Source of the DNA: Paenibacillus zeisoli
GTDB taxonomy: Bacteria > Bacillota > Bacilli > Paenibacillales > Paenibacillaceae
Assembly: GCF_003994465.1 (NCBI RefSeq)
Contig: NZ_RZNX01000003.1
Span: 339,283-403,282, forward strand
DNA: 64,000 nucleotides
Direction: 5' to 3'
The notes below the pieces were generated by a model. It was given only the letters and a program-made list of their open reading frames with translations. It was not told the DNA's origin and made no database searches. A program made the translations under genes and the position numbers. Positions 53,400-63,099 of this stretch are shown here, in pieces. Every line of letters begins with the position of its first letter. The first letter of the stretch is position 1.

Positions 53400-56300
53400 A
53401 TGAAGAATTACGTGAACAAGGGACTACCAAAAAAACTTAGCAAAGTGATTACATCTTCCTTGGCTTTAAGCTTGCTTGCACTGCCTTTCCACGGTGTGCT
53501 TGCCTCTGCGGATGCCGCAGCCGCAGCAAATTCTCCATTAAAGCTCAGAATCATGGAGACGACGGATGTTCATACCAATCTGATGTCCTATGACTATTAC
53601 AAGAGTGCTGCAGCGCCTACTGTAGGCCTGGCGAGAACCGCAACTCTTGTGAAGGAAGCCCGTAAGGAGCAGCCTAACACCCTGCTCGTCGATAACGGTG
53701 ACTTAATTCAAGGTACGCCCCTGGGTACATATGAGGCGCTTGTGAACCCTGTTAAGCCGGATCAGACTCATGCCGTCTATAAAGCCATGAACCTGATGGG
53801 CTATGACGCCGCTACACTCGGCAACCACGAGTTCAACTATGGTCTTGATTTCCTGGATCAAGTGGTGAAGAAGGCGAATTTCCCTTACATCAACGCAAAT
53901 GTCTACAAAGATGATAAAGACAGCAACCCTGATAATGACGTTAACCGTTTCAAGCCATATGAAATTATCACCAAGACTTACAAAGATGAAGCAGGTCAGG
54001 ATCAGACCGTCAAGATCGGTGTGCTCGGTCTCGTGACTCCGCAGATTACGGAATGGGACAAGGCCAATCTCGAAGGCAAAGTCATTTCGAAGGATATCGT
54101 GGCTACTGCCGAGAAGTTCGTTCCCGAGATGAGAAAAGCGGGCGCCGATATCGTCATCGCGATGGCTCATACCGGCTTCAACAGCAAGGCGAAGCCTTAC
54201 GTGAAAGACGAGGATGTCGTCCTTCCACTGAGTAAAGTGCCTGGCATCGATGCCATCACCTTCTCTCATACTCACAAGGTGTTCCCTGCCGCTTCCGACA
54301 AAGCCCTGGATGCTCTGTTCAAAGACTCGGCAGGCAATGTCCTCCCAGAAGTGGACAACACCAAGGGAACTATCAATGGCGTGCCTGCAGTTCAGGCCGG
54401 ATATGGCGGAAGCAACCTAGGTATTATCGATTTGACTTTGGAGAAGAAAGACGGGGTATGGAAAGTAGCCTCTTCCCAATCCTCTACCAAAGCCATCTAT
54501 GATGCTGCGAACAAGAAGTCTCTCGCAGAGCCTGATCAGGCCGTGGTGGATGCCATTACACCTGACCATGAAGCGACTATGACCTATGCGAACAGCCCGA
54601 TCGGAACCACCACGGCTCCAATCCACAGCTATTTTGCACTCGTTCAGGACGACCCTTCGGTTCAAATCGTTACGAACGCGCAAAGAGACTACGTTGCTGA
54701 CTATGTGAAGAAGAACCTGCCGGAGTATGCCAAGACACCAATTCTGTCCGTAGGAGCTCCATTCAAGGCAGGACGTAACGGCCCTGAAGAATTCACCGAA
54801 ATCGCGAAAGGTCCTCTGGCCATTAAGAGCGCTGGCGACCTGTATTTGTATGACAATACCCTCAAGGCCATCCTGGTCAAAGGTTCTGTTGTTAAGGAGT
54901 GGCTGGAAATGTCCGCCGGCAAGTTCAACCAGATCGATCCTTCCAAGAAGGATGAACAGCCGCTTCTGAACCCGAGCTTCCAGGTGTATAACTTTGATGT
55001 GATTGACGGCGTGACATACCAGGTCGATGTCACCAAGCCGGCGAAGTACAACATCGACGGTACGGTGAATGATGCGAACAGCAGCCGGATCGTGAACCTG
55101 CAGTACCAAGGCAAGCCTGTGGATCCGAACCAGGACTTCATCGTGGCTACCAATAACTACCGCGCAAGCGGCGGCGGTAACTTCCCTGGCGTCAAAGGAA
55201 GCAAGTACATCATCGACAGCCCGGATGAGAACCGTCAAATTCTGATGAACTACATTTCCGCCAACAAAGAGATCAATCCTACAGCGGACAACAACTGGTC
55301 TATTGCACCGATTAATCCGGATGTTAATGTGACCTTCACTTCGTCTCCAAAAGCCGAGCAGTACGCGAAGCTGACGAACAACATTCAGTATACGAACAAG
55401 ACCGATGACAAAGGCTTCGGCATCTTCAAGCTGGATCTGAGCAAGGCAGTCGCTCCGGTTCCAACACCGGAACAACCGGGTACACCAACTCCTGAAGCCC
55501 CAATTTTCAAGGATGTTCCTGCCGCACACTGGGCCTTCACTTATATCCGTGACCTGGTCTCCAAACAGATTGTGACAGGTAAGACAGCATCGACCTTTGA
55601 CCCGAACGCTTCCGTAACCCGTGCAGAGTTCGCCAACCTGCTGGTGAAGGCGCTGAACCTGAAGGCAAAGGGCAAATCCACATTTAAGGATGTATCCGAC
55701 AAGAGCTGGTTCGCAGGCGCTGTCATTGCCGCTTACGAGAACGGGCTCATTAATGGAACTAGCAAATCTACCTTTGAACCGAATAAGCCGGTAACACGCG
55801 AAGAGATGGCTGTCATGGCGAAGCATGCACTGGATATTAAAGCCGGTGAGAAACTCAAAGTCAGCACCGAAGCAAAGTTTGCGGACAGTGCCAAAGTGAG
55901 CGCATGGTCCAAAGCTGAAATCAACGTCGTTGTGGACCGTGGCCTAATGAACGGCCGCAGTGGTGGCAAATTCGAGCCTGCGGCAACTTCAAACCGCGCA
56001 GAAGCAGCGAAGGTAGTAGATACGCTGATCACGAACATTTCTGTACAGCTGCTTGGCATTAATGACTTCCACGGCCAGCTGGACTACAAGAAAGATTACA
56101 AGGATGCCACAGGCAAAGTGACCTCCACCGTTGGGGGAGCGGACTATCTCGCAGCTTACCTGAAGCAGTACAAAGCAAAGAACCCGAACACCCTGCTTGT
56201 TCATGCAGGCGATGCGGTTGGCGCAAGTTCCCCTGTGTCCGCTCTGCTGCAGGACGAGCCGACCATTGATTTCCTTAACCGTCTCGGCTTCGCGGTGGGA

Positions 56301-57542
56301 ACCGTAGGTAACCACGAATTTGACAAGGGTACGGCAGAAGCACTCCGTCTGATTCATGGCGGCAAGAACCCGAAAGACGGACATGACTTTGCGGGTGCCA
56401 ACTTCCCTTACGTGGTGGCGAACGTCCTTGATGCGGACGGCAAACCGTTCCTCCCGGCGTACACCGTTAAGGAAGTGGGCGGCGTGAAAATCGGGTTTAT
56501 CGGGGTGGTTACGAACACCACACCTACTATCGTCAGCCCGGCCGGTATCAAGGGCCTTACCTTCACAGATCAGACTACAGCCGTGAACAAAGCCGTAGCT
56601 GAACTTAAGGCACAAGGCATCAAATCGATCGTCATTCTGGCTCACGATCCATTCGCCGGCTCCAAGGACGCGCCGACTGGTGAAGTCGTAGACCTGGCGA
56701 ACGGCGTAGATGATGAGGTCGATGTGATTCTTGGAGGCCATGACCATGGCGGTCTGAATGCTGTGGTTGACGGCAAGCTGATCGTAGAAGCTTATTCTTA
56801 CGGTGTTGCTTTCTCTGATCTAGATCTAGAAATTGACCGTGCCTCCCAGAATATTATCAGCAAGAAAGCAGCTATTGTGGATACGAAGCATGAAGGGATC
56901 ACACCGGATGCGGAAATCACCAAGATGGTCAGTGACTATCTAGCGAAGAATGCTCCAGTAATGAACGCTGCTGTAGGCAAGACTGCGGCTGCAATTACCC
57001 GTACAGCCAATGCGTCCGGCGAGTCAGCTCTCGGCAATCTGATTGCGGACAGCATGCGCGAGACGATGAAGGCCGACTTCGGGTTCATGAACTCCGGCGG
57101 TATCCGTAATGACCTGCCGCAGGGCAATATCACTTATGGCAACATGTTCGGGGTAGAACCTTTCGGTAATGCGTTGGTGAAGCTGACCTTGACCGGAGCA
57201 CAGATCAAGGAGCTGCTTAACCAGCAATGGAACGGTACGACTATCCGTATTGGTCAAGTCTCCGGCTTAACTTACAAATACGATAGCAGCAAGCCGGATG
57301 GCTCCAAGATTACCGAGATTAAGAAAGCCGATGGTACACCCATCGATGACGCGGCTAACTATACAATCGCGGTGAATGACTTCATGGCTTCAGGCGGAGA
57401 TGGCTACACGGTTCTGACTAAAGGCACGAACCGTGAAGCGGGCGCCGTGGATCTTGATGCATTTATTGATTATGTAAAAACAAAATTCGCTGGCAAAGAC
57501 ATTGATGCGAAGATTGAGAACCGCATTACGAAAGTGAACTAA
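53400..57542 (+). CDS. Bifunctional 2',3'-cyclic-nucleotide phosphodiesterase/5'-nucleotidase with internal SLH domains (YfkN-like)
   Basis: The protein has 1380 residues from ATG 53400; the start is uncertain (53358, 53391, 53400 or GTG 53412). After a signal peptide comes a first calcineurin-like phosphoesterase module (METTDVHTNL, DNGDLIQGTPLG, GNHEFNYG, FSHTHKVF) with its nucleotidase C-terminal domain (to about residue 690). Three SLH domains occupy about 697-880 (FKDVPAAHWAFTYIRDLVSK). A second complete module follows (GINDFHGQLD, VHAGDAVGASSP, GNHEFDKG, GGHDHGGL, MNSGGIRNDLPQG). It should hydrolyse extracellular cyclic nucleotides and nucleoside monophosphates to scavenge phosphate and nucleosides. 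SLH domains usually sit at a terminus, so the central position is unusual. Confidence 0.9.
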   Translation: MKNYVNKGLPKKLSKVITSSLALSLLALPFHGVLASADAAAAANSPLKLRIMETTDVHTNLMSYDYYKSAAAPTVGLARTATLVKEARKEQPNTLLVDNGDLIQGTPLGTYEALVNPVKPDQTHAVYKAMNLMGYDAATLGNHEFNYGLDFLDQVVKKANFPYINANVYKDDKDSNPDNDVNRFKPYEIITKTYKDEAGQDQTVKIGVLGLVTPQITEWDKANLEGKVISKDIVATAEKFVPEMRKAGADIVIAMAHTGFNSKAKPYVKDEDVVLPLSKVPGIDAITFSHTHKVFPAASDKALDALFKDSAGNVLPEVDNTKGTINGVPAVQAGYGGSNLGIIDLTLEKKDGVWKVASSQSSTKAIYDAANKKSLAEPDQAVVDAITPDHEATMTYANSPIGTTTAPIHSYFALVQDDPSVQIVTNAQRDYVADYVKKNLPEYAKTPILSVGAPFKAGRNGPEEFTEIAKGPLAIKSAGDLYLYDNTLKAILVKGSVVKEWLEMSAGKFNQIDPSKKDEQPLLNPSFQVYNFDVIDGVTYQVDVTKPAKYNIDGTVNDANSSRIVNLQYQGKPVDPNQDFIVATNNYRASGGGNFPGVKGSKYIIDSPDENRQILMNYISANKEINPTADNNWSIAPINPDVNVTFTSSPKAEQYAKLTNNIQYTNKTDDKGFGIFKLDLSKAVAPVPTPEQPGTPTPEAPIFKDVPAAHWAFTYIRDLVSKQIVTGKTASTFDPNASVTRAEFANLLVKALNLKAKGKSTFKDVSDKSWFAGAVIAAYENGLINGTSKSTFEPNKPVTREEMAVMAKHALDIKAGEKLKVSTEAKFADSAKVSAWSKAEINVVVDRGLMNGRSGGKFEPAATSNRAEAAKVVDTLITNISVQLLGINDFHGQLDYKKDYKDATGKVTSTVGGADYLAAYLKQYKAKNPNTLLVHAGDAVGASSPVSALLQDEPTIDFLNRLGFAVGTVGNHEFDKGTAEALRLIHGGKNPKDGHDFAGANFPYVVANVLDADGKPFLPAYTVKEVGGVKIGFIGVVTNTTPTIVSPAGIKGLTFTDQTTAVNKAVAELKAQGIKSIVILAHDPFAGSKDAPTGEVVDLANGVDDEVDVILGGHDHGGLNAVVDGKLIVEAYSYGVAFSDLDLEIDRASQNIISKKAAIVDTKHEGITPDAEITKMVSDYLAKNAPVMNAAVGKTAAAITRTANASGESALGNLIADSMRETMKADFGFMNSGGIRNDLPQGNITYGNMFGVEPFGNALVKLTLTGAQIKELLNQQWNGTTIRIGQVSGLTYKYDSSKPDGSKITEIKKADGTPIDDAANYTIAVNDFMASGGDGYTVLTKGTNREAGAVDLDAFIDYVKTKFAGKDIDAKIENRITKVN

Positions 57543-57558
57543 TCTTATATCTAATAAG

Positions 57559-57596
57559 CGAACCCCTCCGAATGTCCGGAAGGGGTTCTTCATTTT
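57559..57596 (+). terminator. Terminator of the nucleotidase gene
   Basis: GAACCCCTCCG pairs with CGGAAGGGGTTC (one bulge) and is followed by TTCATTTTA. Confidence 0.82.
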
Positions 57597-57643
57597 ATGA
57601 CAAAAATGTGCATGAAAGGAATTTCCTTGCGTACAAACAAATG

Positions 57644-57692
57644 AAACCGCTTGCTTAAATCCAACCTTATTTAACCGTGGGACAAGCGGTTT
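57644..57692. repeat. 10-bp inverted repeat upstream of the c-di-AMP riboswitch promoter
   Basis: AAACCGCTTG (57644-57653) and CAAGCGGTTT (57683-57692) are perfect inverted copies 29 bases apart, ending 19 bases before the -35 box. It may be a looping operator or a remnant. Confidence 0.45.
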
Positions 57693-57710
57693 AATGCGGA
57701 TGAAAAAGTG

Positions 57711-57739
57711 TTTACAAGGATGTTAGAGGGGAGTAATAT
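57711..57739 (+). promoter_or_regulatory. Promoter of the kimA leader
   Basis: TTTACA (57711-57716) is followed after 17 bases by TAATAT (57734-57739). Transcription should begin near 57746, at the 5' edge of the riboswitch. Confidence 0.7.
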
Positions 57740-57747
57740 AAGCATCG

Positions 57748-57912
57748 GTTTCAATTTCCAAATCGCTGAAACTTGCAAAGTACGGGGGAACCGTTCAAGC
57801 GGATTGCCGCAGCAATCCAGGGGTGAATCCTTTCCAAGGTAGGGCTACTCAAGGGCCCGAATCCGACAGCTAACTCCGTAAGCGTTATTTGAGAAGGAAG
57901 GTGGAGCTTAAG
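57748..57912 (+). ncRNA. c-di-AMP riboswitch (ydaO/yuaA class)
   Basis: The conserved blocks appear in order: AATCGCTGAAACTTGC, GGGGGAACC, AGGGGTGAATCC, GGTAGGGCTACTCAAGGGC, and CCGAATCCGACAGCTAACTC with GTAAGCG. This class binds c-di-AMP and turns off potassium and osmolyte transporters. The terminator at 57932-57968 follows. Confidence 0.96.
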
Positions 57913-57931
57913 AGAAGTGAAAATATCCATG

Positions 57932-57968
57932 TGCCCACAGTATTTAAGATTAGGCTGGTGGGCATTTT
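57932..57968 (+). terminator. Expression-platform terminator of the c-di-AMP riboswitch
   Basis: TGCCCAC pairs with GTGGGCA over a 19-base loop and is followed by TTTTAT. Ligand binding should favour this hairpin and block kimA expression. Confidence 0.75.
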
Positions 57969-58027
57969 ATACTTCGTACGGTGTACTTGAGTTGTTAAAA
58001 TTATTGACGTAAATGGTGGTGAAAAGA

Positions 58028-59851
58028 TTGTCAGCTCTCAAAAGATTCCTAATTGGTCGCCCGCTTAAATCCAATGAGCTTGGCGAACAAAAGCTTAATA
58101 AAACCAAAGCCCTAGCAATCCTTTCATCCGATGCACTATCGTCCGTAGCCTACGGTCCTGAACAGATCTTGATTGTTCTGGTTACCCTTAGTGCGGCGGC
58201 CTTCTGGTATTCTATCCCGATTGCGGTGGGTGTGCTGGTACTGCTCTCCGCACTTATTTTATCTTATCGGCAGATCATCTTTGCTTACCCGCACGGCGGC
58301 GGAGCTTATGTCGTCTCCAAAGAGAACCTCGGCATGAATTACGGCCTGGTTGCCGGAGGCTCCCTGCTGGTCGACTACATCCTGACCGTTGCGGTGAGTG
58401 TGTCGGCGGGTACGGATGCCATCACCTCTGCTTTTCCAAGCCTGCATCCCTATACCGTGGTAATTGCCATCGTATTCGTGTTACTCATTACGACCTTGAA
58501 CCTTCGAGGGGTGACGGAGTCCGCTTCCATTCTGGCCTATCCGGTGTATCTGTTCGTTCTGGCTCTGTTCATTCTGATTGGAGTAGGGATCTACAACATT
58601 CTGACCGGCCACGTATCTCCTGAGCTGCATACCCCTGTGGGTACGCCTGTAGCGGGGATTAGCCTGTTCCTGCTTCTCAAGGCGTTTGCTTCCGGGAGTT
58701 CGGCGCTCACCGGTGTAGAAGCGATCTCCAACGCGATTCCGAACTTCAAGGACCCAGCCCCAAATAACGCCTCCAAGACCTTAATGGCGATGGGGACACT
58801 GCTTGCCTTGCTGTTCACCGGGATCGTGTTCATGGCTTACTACTACGGGGTTGCGCCTCAGGCCAAGGTCACTGTCGTCTCGCAAATTGCCGAACAGACC
58901 TTTGGACGGAATTTCATGTACTACTTCATTCAGGGGACGACCGCTTTAATCTTGATTCTCGCTGCCAACACGGGGTATTCCGCATTCCCGCTGCTGGCTG
59001 TCAATCTGGCGAAGGATAAGTTCATTCCCAGAATGTTCACGGTTCGCGGAGACCGATTGGGGTATTCTAACGGTATTATTATTCTCGGAGTCTGCTCCAT
59101 CCTGTTGATCCTGGTGTTTAAAGGTCAGACAGAGCACCTGATTCCGCTGTATGCTGTGGGCGTGTTCATCCCGTTCACCCTGTCCCAGACCGGCATGATC
59201 TTCAAATGGGTTCGGGAGAAGCCGAGCGGCTGGATGCCCAAACTCATCATCAACAGCATCGGTGCCTTGATCAGCTTGATCGTTACCATTATGTTCTTCC
59301 TGACCAAATTCGCGCAGGTATGGCCTGTATTGATCTTCCTGCCCATTATCATCTATATCTTCTACCGGATCAAAAAGCATTATCTAGCCGTGGGAGACCA
59401 GCTGCGTCTTACAACCTGTGAGCCTGCCATGCCCATTGAAGGCAACGTCATCATCGTTCCGGTTGCGGGGATCACGCACGTAGTTGAGAACTCACTGAAC
59501 TATGCCAAGTCGCTTAACCCGCATCAAGTCATTGCGGTATATGTGCCTTTTGAAAGGCAGGAAGAGAACGATTTTGAAGCCAAATGGATGAAGTGGCAGC
59601 CTGATGTCAGACTGGTCACATTGTACTCGCCTTACCGCAGTATCATCCAGCCGCTTCTCAAATTTGTGGACACGGTCCAGCGTAAGGCAAGCGAATCGAA
59701 TTATCAGGTCACCGTGGTAATTCCCCAGTTCATCCCTAAGAAGGGCTGGCACAACATCCTCCACAATCAGTCCGGCCTTGTGATTCGCACCAAGCTGCTG
59801 TACCGGAGAAAAGTCATTGTAACTACAGTTCCATATCATCTAACCAAATAA
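58028..59851 (+). CDS. kimA: APC-family potassium importer KimA (YdaO)
   Basis: The protein has 607 residues from TTG 58028, placed by the GGTGGTG upstream and by alignment of the following LKRFLIGRPLKSN with the KimA start (ATG 58013 is the alternative). Twelve membrane helices occupy about residues 30-455, with the APC signature ALAILSSDALSSVAYGPEQI and IFAYPHGGGAYVVSKENLG. A cytoplasmic C-terminal domain of ~150 residues (EGNVIIVPVAGITHVVENSL) follows. KimA is a high-affinity proton-potassium symporter that c-di-AMP inhibits both through the riboswitch and through the protein. This gene sits directly behind such a riboswitch. Confidence 0.92.
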   Translation: MSALKRFLIGRPLKSNELGEQKLNKTKALAILSSDALSSVAYGPEQILIVLVTLSAAAFWYSIPIAVGVLVLLSALILSYRQIIFAYPHGGGAYVVSKENLGMNYGLVAGGSLLVDYILTVAVSVSAGTDAITSAFPSLHPYTVVIAIVFVLLITTLNLRGVTESASILAYPVYLFVLALFILIGVGIYNILTGHVSPELHTPVGTPVAGISLFLLLKAFASGSSALTGVEAISNAIPNFKDPAPNNASKTLMAMGTLLALLFTGIVFMAYYYGVAPQAKVTVVSQIAEQTFGRNFMYYFIQGTTALILILAANTGYSAFPLLAVNLAKDKFIPRMFTVRGDRLGYSNGIIILGVCSILLILVFKGQTEHLIPLYAVGVFIPFTLSQTGMIFKWVREKPSGWMPKLIINSIGALISLIVTIMFFLTKFAQVWPVLIFLPIIIYIFYRIKKHYLAVGDQLRLTTCEPAMPIEGNVIIVPVAGITHVVENSLNYAKSLNPHQVIAVYVPFERQEENDFEAKWMKWQPDVRLVTLYSPYRSIIQPLLKFVDTVQRKASESNYQVTVVIPQFIPKKGWHNILHNQSGLVIRTKLLYRRKVIVTTVPYHLTK

Positions 59852-59857
59852 AAGCAC

Positions 59858-59909
59858 AAAGGGGTAGCCCCGGCAGCCAAATTATCGGCATGCCGGAACT
59901 ACCCCTTTA
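59858..59909 (+). terminator. Terminator of kimA
   Basis: GGGGTAG pairs with CTACCCC, with an inner CCGGCA/TGCCGG stem, followed by TTT. Confidence 0.75.
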
Positions 59910-59985
59910 AGTCTTAATCTATTTTTTAAAATAACTGTAACTTGTGCCTCATTCGTTCTAACTCTATCTAATGGCTCCGGTCTCT

Positions 59986-61443
59986 TTAGGCACTGCCCTC
60001 TGGTACAGTCAGCGTCCTTTTCTGATCCCATTCTTCAACCAGATGCGCAGGATACTCATAGACTTGCGGATCCTTCTCGCATACGCGAATCCAGGCCATC
60101 ACACAATCCGCATCGAAATGAGTTCCCTGATCCCGGGTAATCAGCTTCATCGCTTCTTCGTGGGTCCAGGCCTTCCGGTAGGCTCTGGTTGAGGTTAACG
60201 CATCATATACATCGGCTACAGCTACGATTCTGGCCAACAAGGGAATCTCTTCCCCTTTCAACTGGTCCGGATATCCGGTGCCATCCCACTTCTCATGATG
60301 GTAACGGATAATATCCAGCTCATCCTTCATAAATCCAAGCGTACGGCACATCTCATAGCCTTTGACCGGGTGGAGCTCTATAATCTCCCTCTCCTCCGGT
60401 GTCAGACGCCCCGGCTTGTTCAGGACTTCATTGGGAACATGGATCTTGCCGACATCATGGATAATGGTCCCTTGGGAAATCGCCCGCAGCTCCTCGGGTG
60501 ACAGCTTCATCTCCTCGCCAAGCTTCATCGCATACATCGTAACTCTAAAGTTATGTCCAGCCGTATACAAGTCCTTCTCTTCGGTTGCATGAATCAAGTT
60601 CCTCACACTGGGAGACAGGCAGCTCGTAATCCGCTCCATCGGATCTGTCGAGTAAAGCCCCTTGAAGGTCATATTCCATGAAGGGTTGGAAGCATACTGG
60701 CGAAGCAGTCCCGTGATCATCACAATCATTGAAGCCAGGAGGAGGAAGTGATACATCCACCAGCTAACACGCCACAACTCCCCTGCCGACATAATATACT
60801 GGGCTACTATAAGCCAGCAGCAGCTGTAGATGATTGCTTTCTGCAACGGGAACCGGGAATAACGGTAGGATTGGAAATATCGGTATATCGTAATCAGGTT
60901 CATGACCGCCACAAGACAGGCAACCGGCCACTTCAAAGGGTTCTGATCCAGCGGAATGAGATTCATTAGATGCGGATTCATAATGCTTACGATGCTGAGA
61001 ACTACAATAATAACCAACCATACCGGGATCAGCCGGCCCTGCAGCCCGGACAACCTTACAATAAGCGCTGAATCGGATGACATCGAAGACAACCACAACC
61101 AGAAAGTCGCAAGCAGCGTGCTCGCCTGTGCTGCAACTCCAGGCAGATGTGAAGCATGCATCATGAGATTAGGGGTGGACAGTCCATGGACCGTGAATAT
61201 TTCACCTAACGAAATGAAGGCCAATGCGAGAAAGCTGACCTTTATATTTCTTACGCGATGTCCCGCGATTCCTACAGCTATAGCTACCATCATGGACAGC
61301 ATAGCGACCGAGCTGACCACATAGAAATGTCCTTTGAGTGCAACCATGGGGACATCCCATGAAGGATGTGTCCTGAGAATCTCAAATAGTACGAAAGGCA
61401 CGATTACAGCCATAACAGGACCGACAACATCACGCAATTTCAT
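59986..61443 (-). CDS. Membrane-bound HD-GYP phosphodiesterase
   Basis: The protein has 485 residues, starting at ATG 61443 with AAGGGGA 8 bases upstream. The first ~240 residues hold about seven membrane helices with short loops (a MASE-like sensor). The HD-GYP domain covers about 270-460, with metal ligands in YTAGHNFRV, IIHDVGKIHVP, ELHPVKGYEM and IRYHHEKWDGTGYP. All eight signature positions appear intact, so it should degrade cyclic di-GMP. It stands alone, convergent with kimA. Confidence 0.92.
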   Translation of the reverse strand: MKLRDVVGPVMAVIVPFVLFEILRTHPSWDVPMVALKGHFYVVSSVAMLSMMVAIAVGIAGHRVRNIKVSFLALAFISLGEIFTVHGLSTPNLMMHASHLPGVAAQASTLLATFWLWLSSMSSDSALIVRLSGLQGRLIPVWLVIIVVLSIVSIMNPHLMNLIPLDQNPLKWPVACLVAVMNLITIYRYFQSYRYSRFPLQKAIIYSCCWLIVAQYIMSAGELWRVSWWMYHFLLLASMIVMITGLLRQYASNPSWNMTFKGLYSTDPMERITSCLSPSVRNLIHATEEKDLYTAGHNFRVTMYAMKLGEEMKLSPEELRAISQGTIIHDVGKIHVPNEVLNKPGRLTPEEREIIELHPVKGYEMCRTLGFMKDELDIIRYHHEKWDGTGYPDQLKGEEIPLLARIVAVADVYDALTSTRAYRKAWTHEEAMKLITRDQGTHFDADCVMAWIRVCEKDPQVYEYPAHLVEEWDQKRTLTVPEGSA

Positions 61444-61547
61444 CAAAAATATCCCCTTCAACAAAACTAATAGGCATTTAGCCTCAAGCCCCTACAGTGT
61501 AACACAAAATAAGACGGTAGAATATTCATGCCTTGCATAAATTTCTC

Positions 61548-62252
61548 TTAGATTTCGATAAGGAATCTCTCCTGAAGCGCTTGTCTGCCCTCATCCGTAA
61601 CTCGAATAGCCCTCGTGTCAGGTAAACGCTCAATCCACTGCAGCTCAATCATTTTATGTAAAAGGGCTTCACCCAGCGATCCCGCCAAATGATGCTGCCT
61701 TTCACTCCAATCCAGGCATTTATGGGAAAAGGAACGCCTTCTCCGCTTAACTTCAGCCACATCAATCTGCAGGCGGCTGAAGAAATTCTCACCTTCCTCC
61801 GTTAATTTGAATTGATTCTGACCCTGATCTGCTTCAAGTACACCAAGATTCAGCAGTGAACTCGCGATTTGTACACCCAGCTTCCCTGCAATGTGGTCAT
61901 AACAAGTTCTGGCCATTCGGATTCGCTCATCTTGCTGAGCTTGTCTCAGCGATCTTATCTCCCCGGGCCTAGAGATCGATAGTAAAGATTCCATCACCTG
62001 GGCGACCTGCTGATCAGGTATGCCGTAATACCGGTGTCTTCCTTGTTTGGTAACGGAGATCACACCAGCCTCAACCATTTTGGCGAGATGAAAGCTGGCT
62101 GTCTGCGGCTTAATGCCTGCCATATAAGCTAGATCGCCCGCTGGATGCAGCCTTCCGTCAAGCAATGCGGTTAATATGGCAGCACGAGTAGGTTCGCTTG
62201 CAAGTGAGGCTACCAGAGCAACGCTGCTGCTCATCTCCATATTCATTTTCAT
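61548..62252 (-). CDS. ArsR-family winged-helix regulator
   Basis: The protein has 234 residues, from ATG 62252 with GGAG 5 bases upstream; the frame is open to 62291. The HTH is in SEPTRAAILTALLDGRLHPA and IKPQTASFHLAKMVEAGVIS, and the wing is VTKQGRHRYYGIPD. An extra C-terminal half of ~120 residues has a second winged-helix-like stretch (LTEEGENFFSRLQIDVAEVK). No ArsR metal-binding CxC motif is seen. It is divergent from the flavin reductase-like gene and probably controls it. Confidence 0.87.
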   Translation of the reverse strand: MKMNMEMSSSVALVASLASEPTRAAILTALLDGRLHPAGDLAYMAGIKPQTASFHLAKMVEAGVISVTKQGRHRYYGIPDQQVAQVMESLLSISRPGEIRSLRQAQQDERIRMARTCYDHIAGKLGVQIASSLLNLGVLEADQGQNQFKLTEEGENFFSRLQIDVAEVKRRRRSFSHKCLDWSERQHHLAGSLGEALLHKMIELQWIERLPDTRAIRVTDEGRQALQERFLIEI

Positions 62253-62385
62253 TTTCACTCCATCAACTCCCCCAAACGTTATACGTTCCATTCCGTTCGA
62301 TCAGGTATGTAATCCATATTTCGATGATAATTGAAATGTCTATATTCTACAATAAAGGGGGAACTTGCAATGGGAGGAGATTATC

Positions 62386-62985
62386 ATGAAGACAATAACC
62401 ATTAACCCGAGTATTCTGTACTACGGCACTCCGGTTATTCTGCTAAATACCTTGAACGAGGATAGAAGCGTGAATATTAGTCCAATCTCTTCATCATGGG
62501 CACTGGGCTACAGTATCGTATTAGGTCTTGGTGTCAGTGGAAAAGCTTTCGAGAACCTGCAGAAACACCCTGAATGCGTAATTAACGTTCCAGGGCCTTC
62601 GCTGTGGGAACATGTTGAGCGGTTGGCTCCATTTACGGGGAAGGAAAGCGTGCCACAAGACAAGAAAGATATGGGGTTTACATATGAGAAGGATAAGTAT
62701 TCCGCGAGCGGGTTAACTCCGGTTCAGTCCCTATCGGTCCAGCCGGATCGAATAGCGGAGTGCCCTATACAGCTTGAAGCAAAGGTCAAGCATATTCGTG
62801 TTCCCGATGATCAGCCCATCTTCGCCATAGTAGAAACTGAGGTTCTCCAGGTTCATGTGCACGAAGAGATTATCTTGGAGCAGAATTATATTGATCCGAA
62901 CAAATGGAGTCCTTTGATCTACAATTTCCGGCACTATTTCGGTCTCGGGCAGCCTCTCGGGAAGTCATTCCGGGCAAAGGTATAA
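62386..62985 (+). CDS. Flavin reductase-like (FMN-binding split barrel) protein
   Basis: The protein has 199 residues, starting at ATG 62386 with GGGAGGAG 6 bases upstream. The segments YYGTPVILLNTLNEDRSVNI, ISPISSSWALGYSIVLGLG and VINVPGPSLWEHVERL show the flavin reductase-like/split-barrel pattern. It probably binds FMN and reduces flavin or a quinone-like compound. The exact reaction is unknown. Confidence 0.82.
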   Translation: MKTITINPSILYYGTPVILLNTLNEDRSVNISPISSSWALGYSIVLGLGVSGKAFENLQKHPECVINVPGPSLWEHVERLAPFTGKESVPQDKKDMGFTYEKDKYSASGLTPVQSLSVQPDRIAECPIQLEAKVKHIRVPDDQPIFAIVETEVLQVHVHEEIILEQNYIDPNKWSPLIYNFRHYFGLGQPLGKSFRAKV

Positions 62986-63020
62986 TGAGAGCTTGAGTAA
63001 AGCTTCATAACAATCACATA

Positions 63021-63068
63021 GAAAAAGACAAACCTGACCTCTCCCTCTACCGGGTAAGATCAGGTTTG
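63021..63068 (-). terminator. Terminator of the Cys-rich small protein gene (bidirectional)
   Basis: CAAACCTGA pairs with TCAGGTTTG over a 22-base region with further pairing. TCTTTTTC follows on the minus strand. Confidence 0.78.
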
Positions 63069-63099
63069 CCTCTTCATGGACTGTGAGGATGTTGACAGA

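Noticed and set aside
54417..55826. 469-codon open frame opposite the nucleotidase gene
   Set aside because: It lies antisense to conserved phosphoesterase motifs and shows no protein family features.
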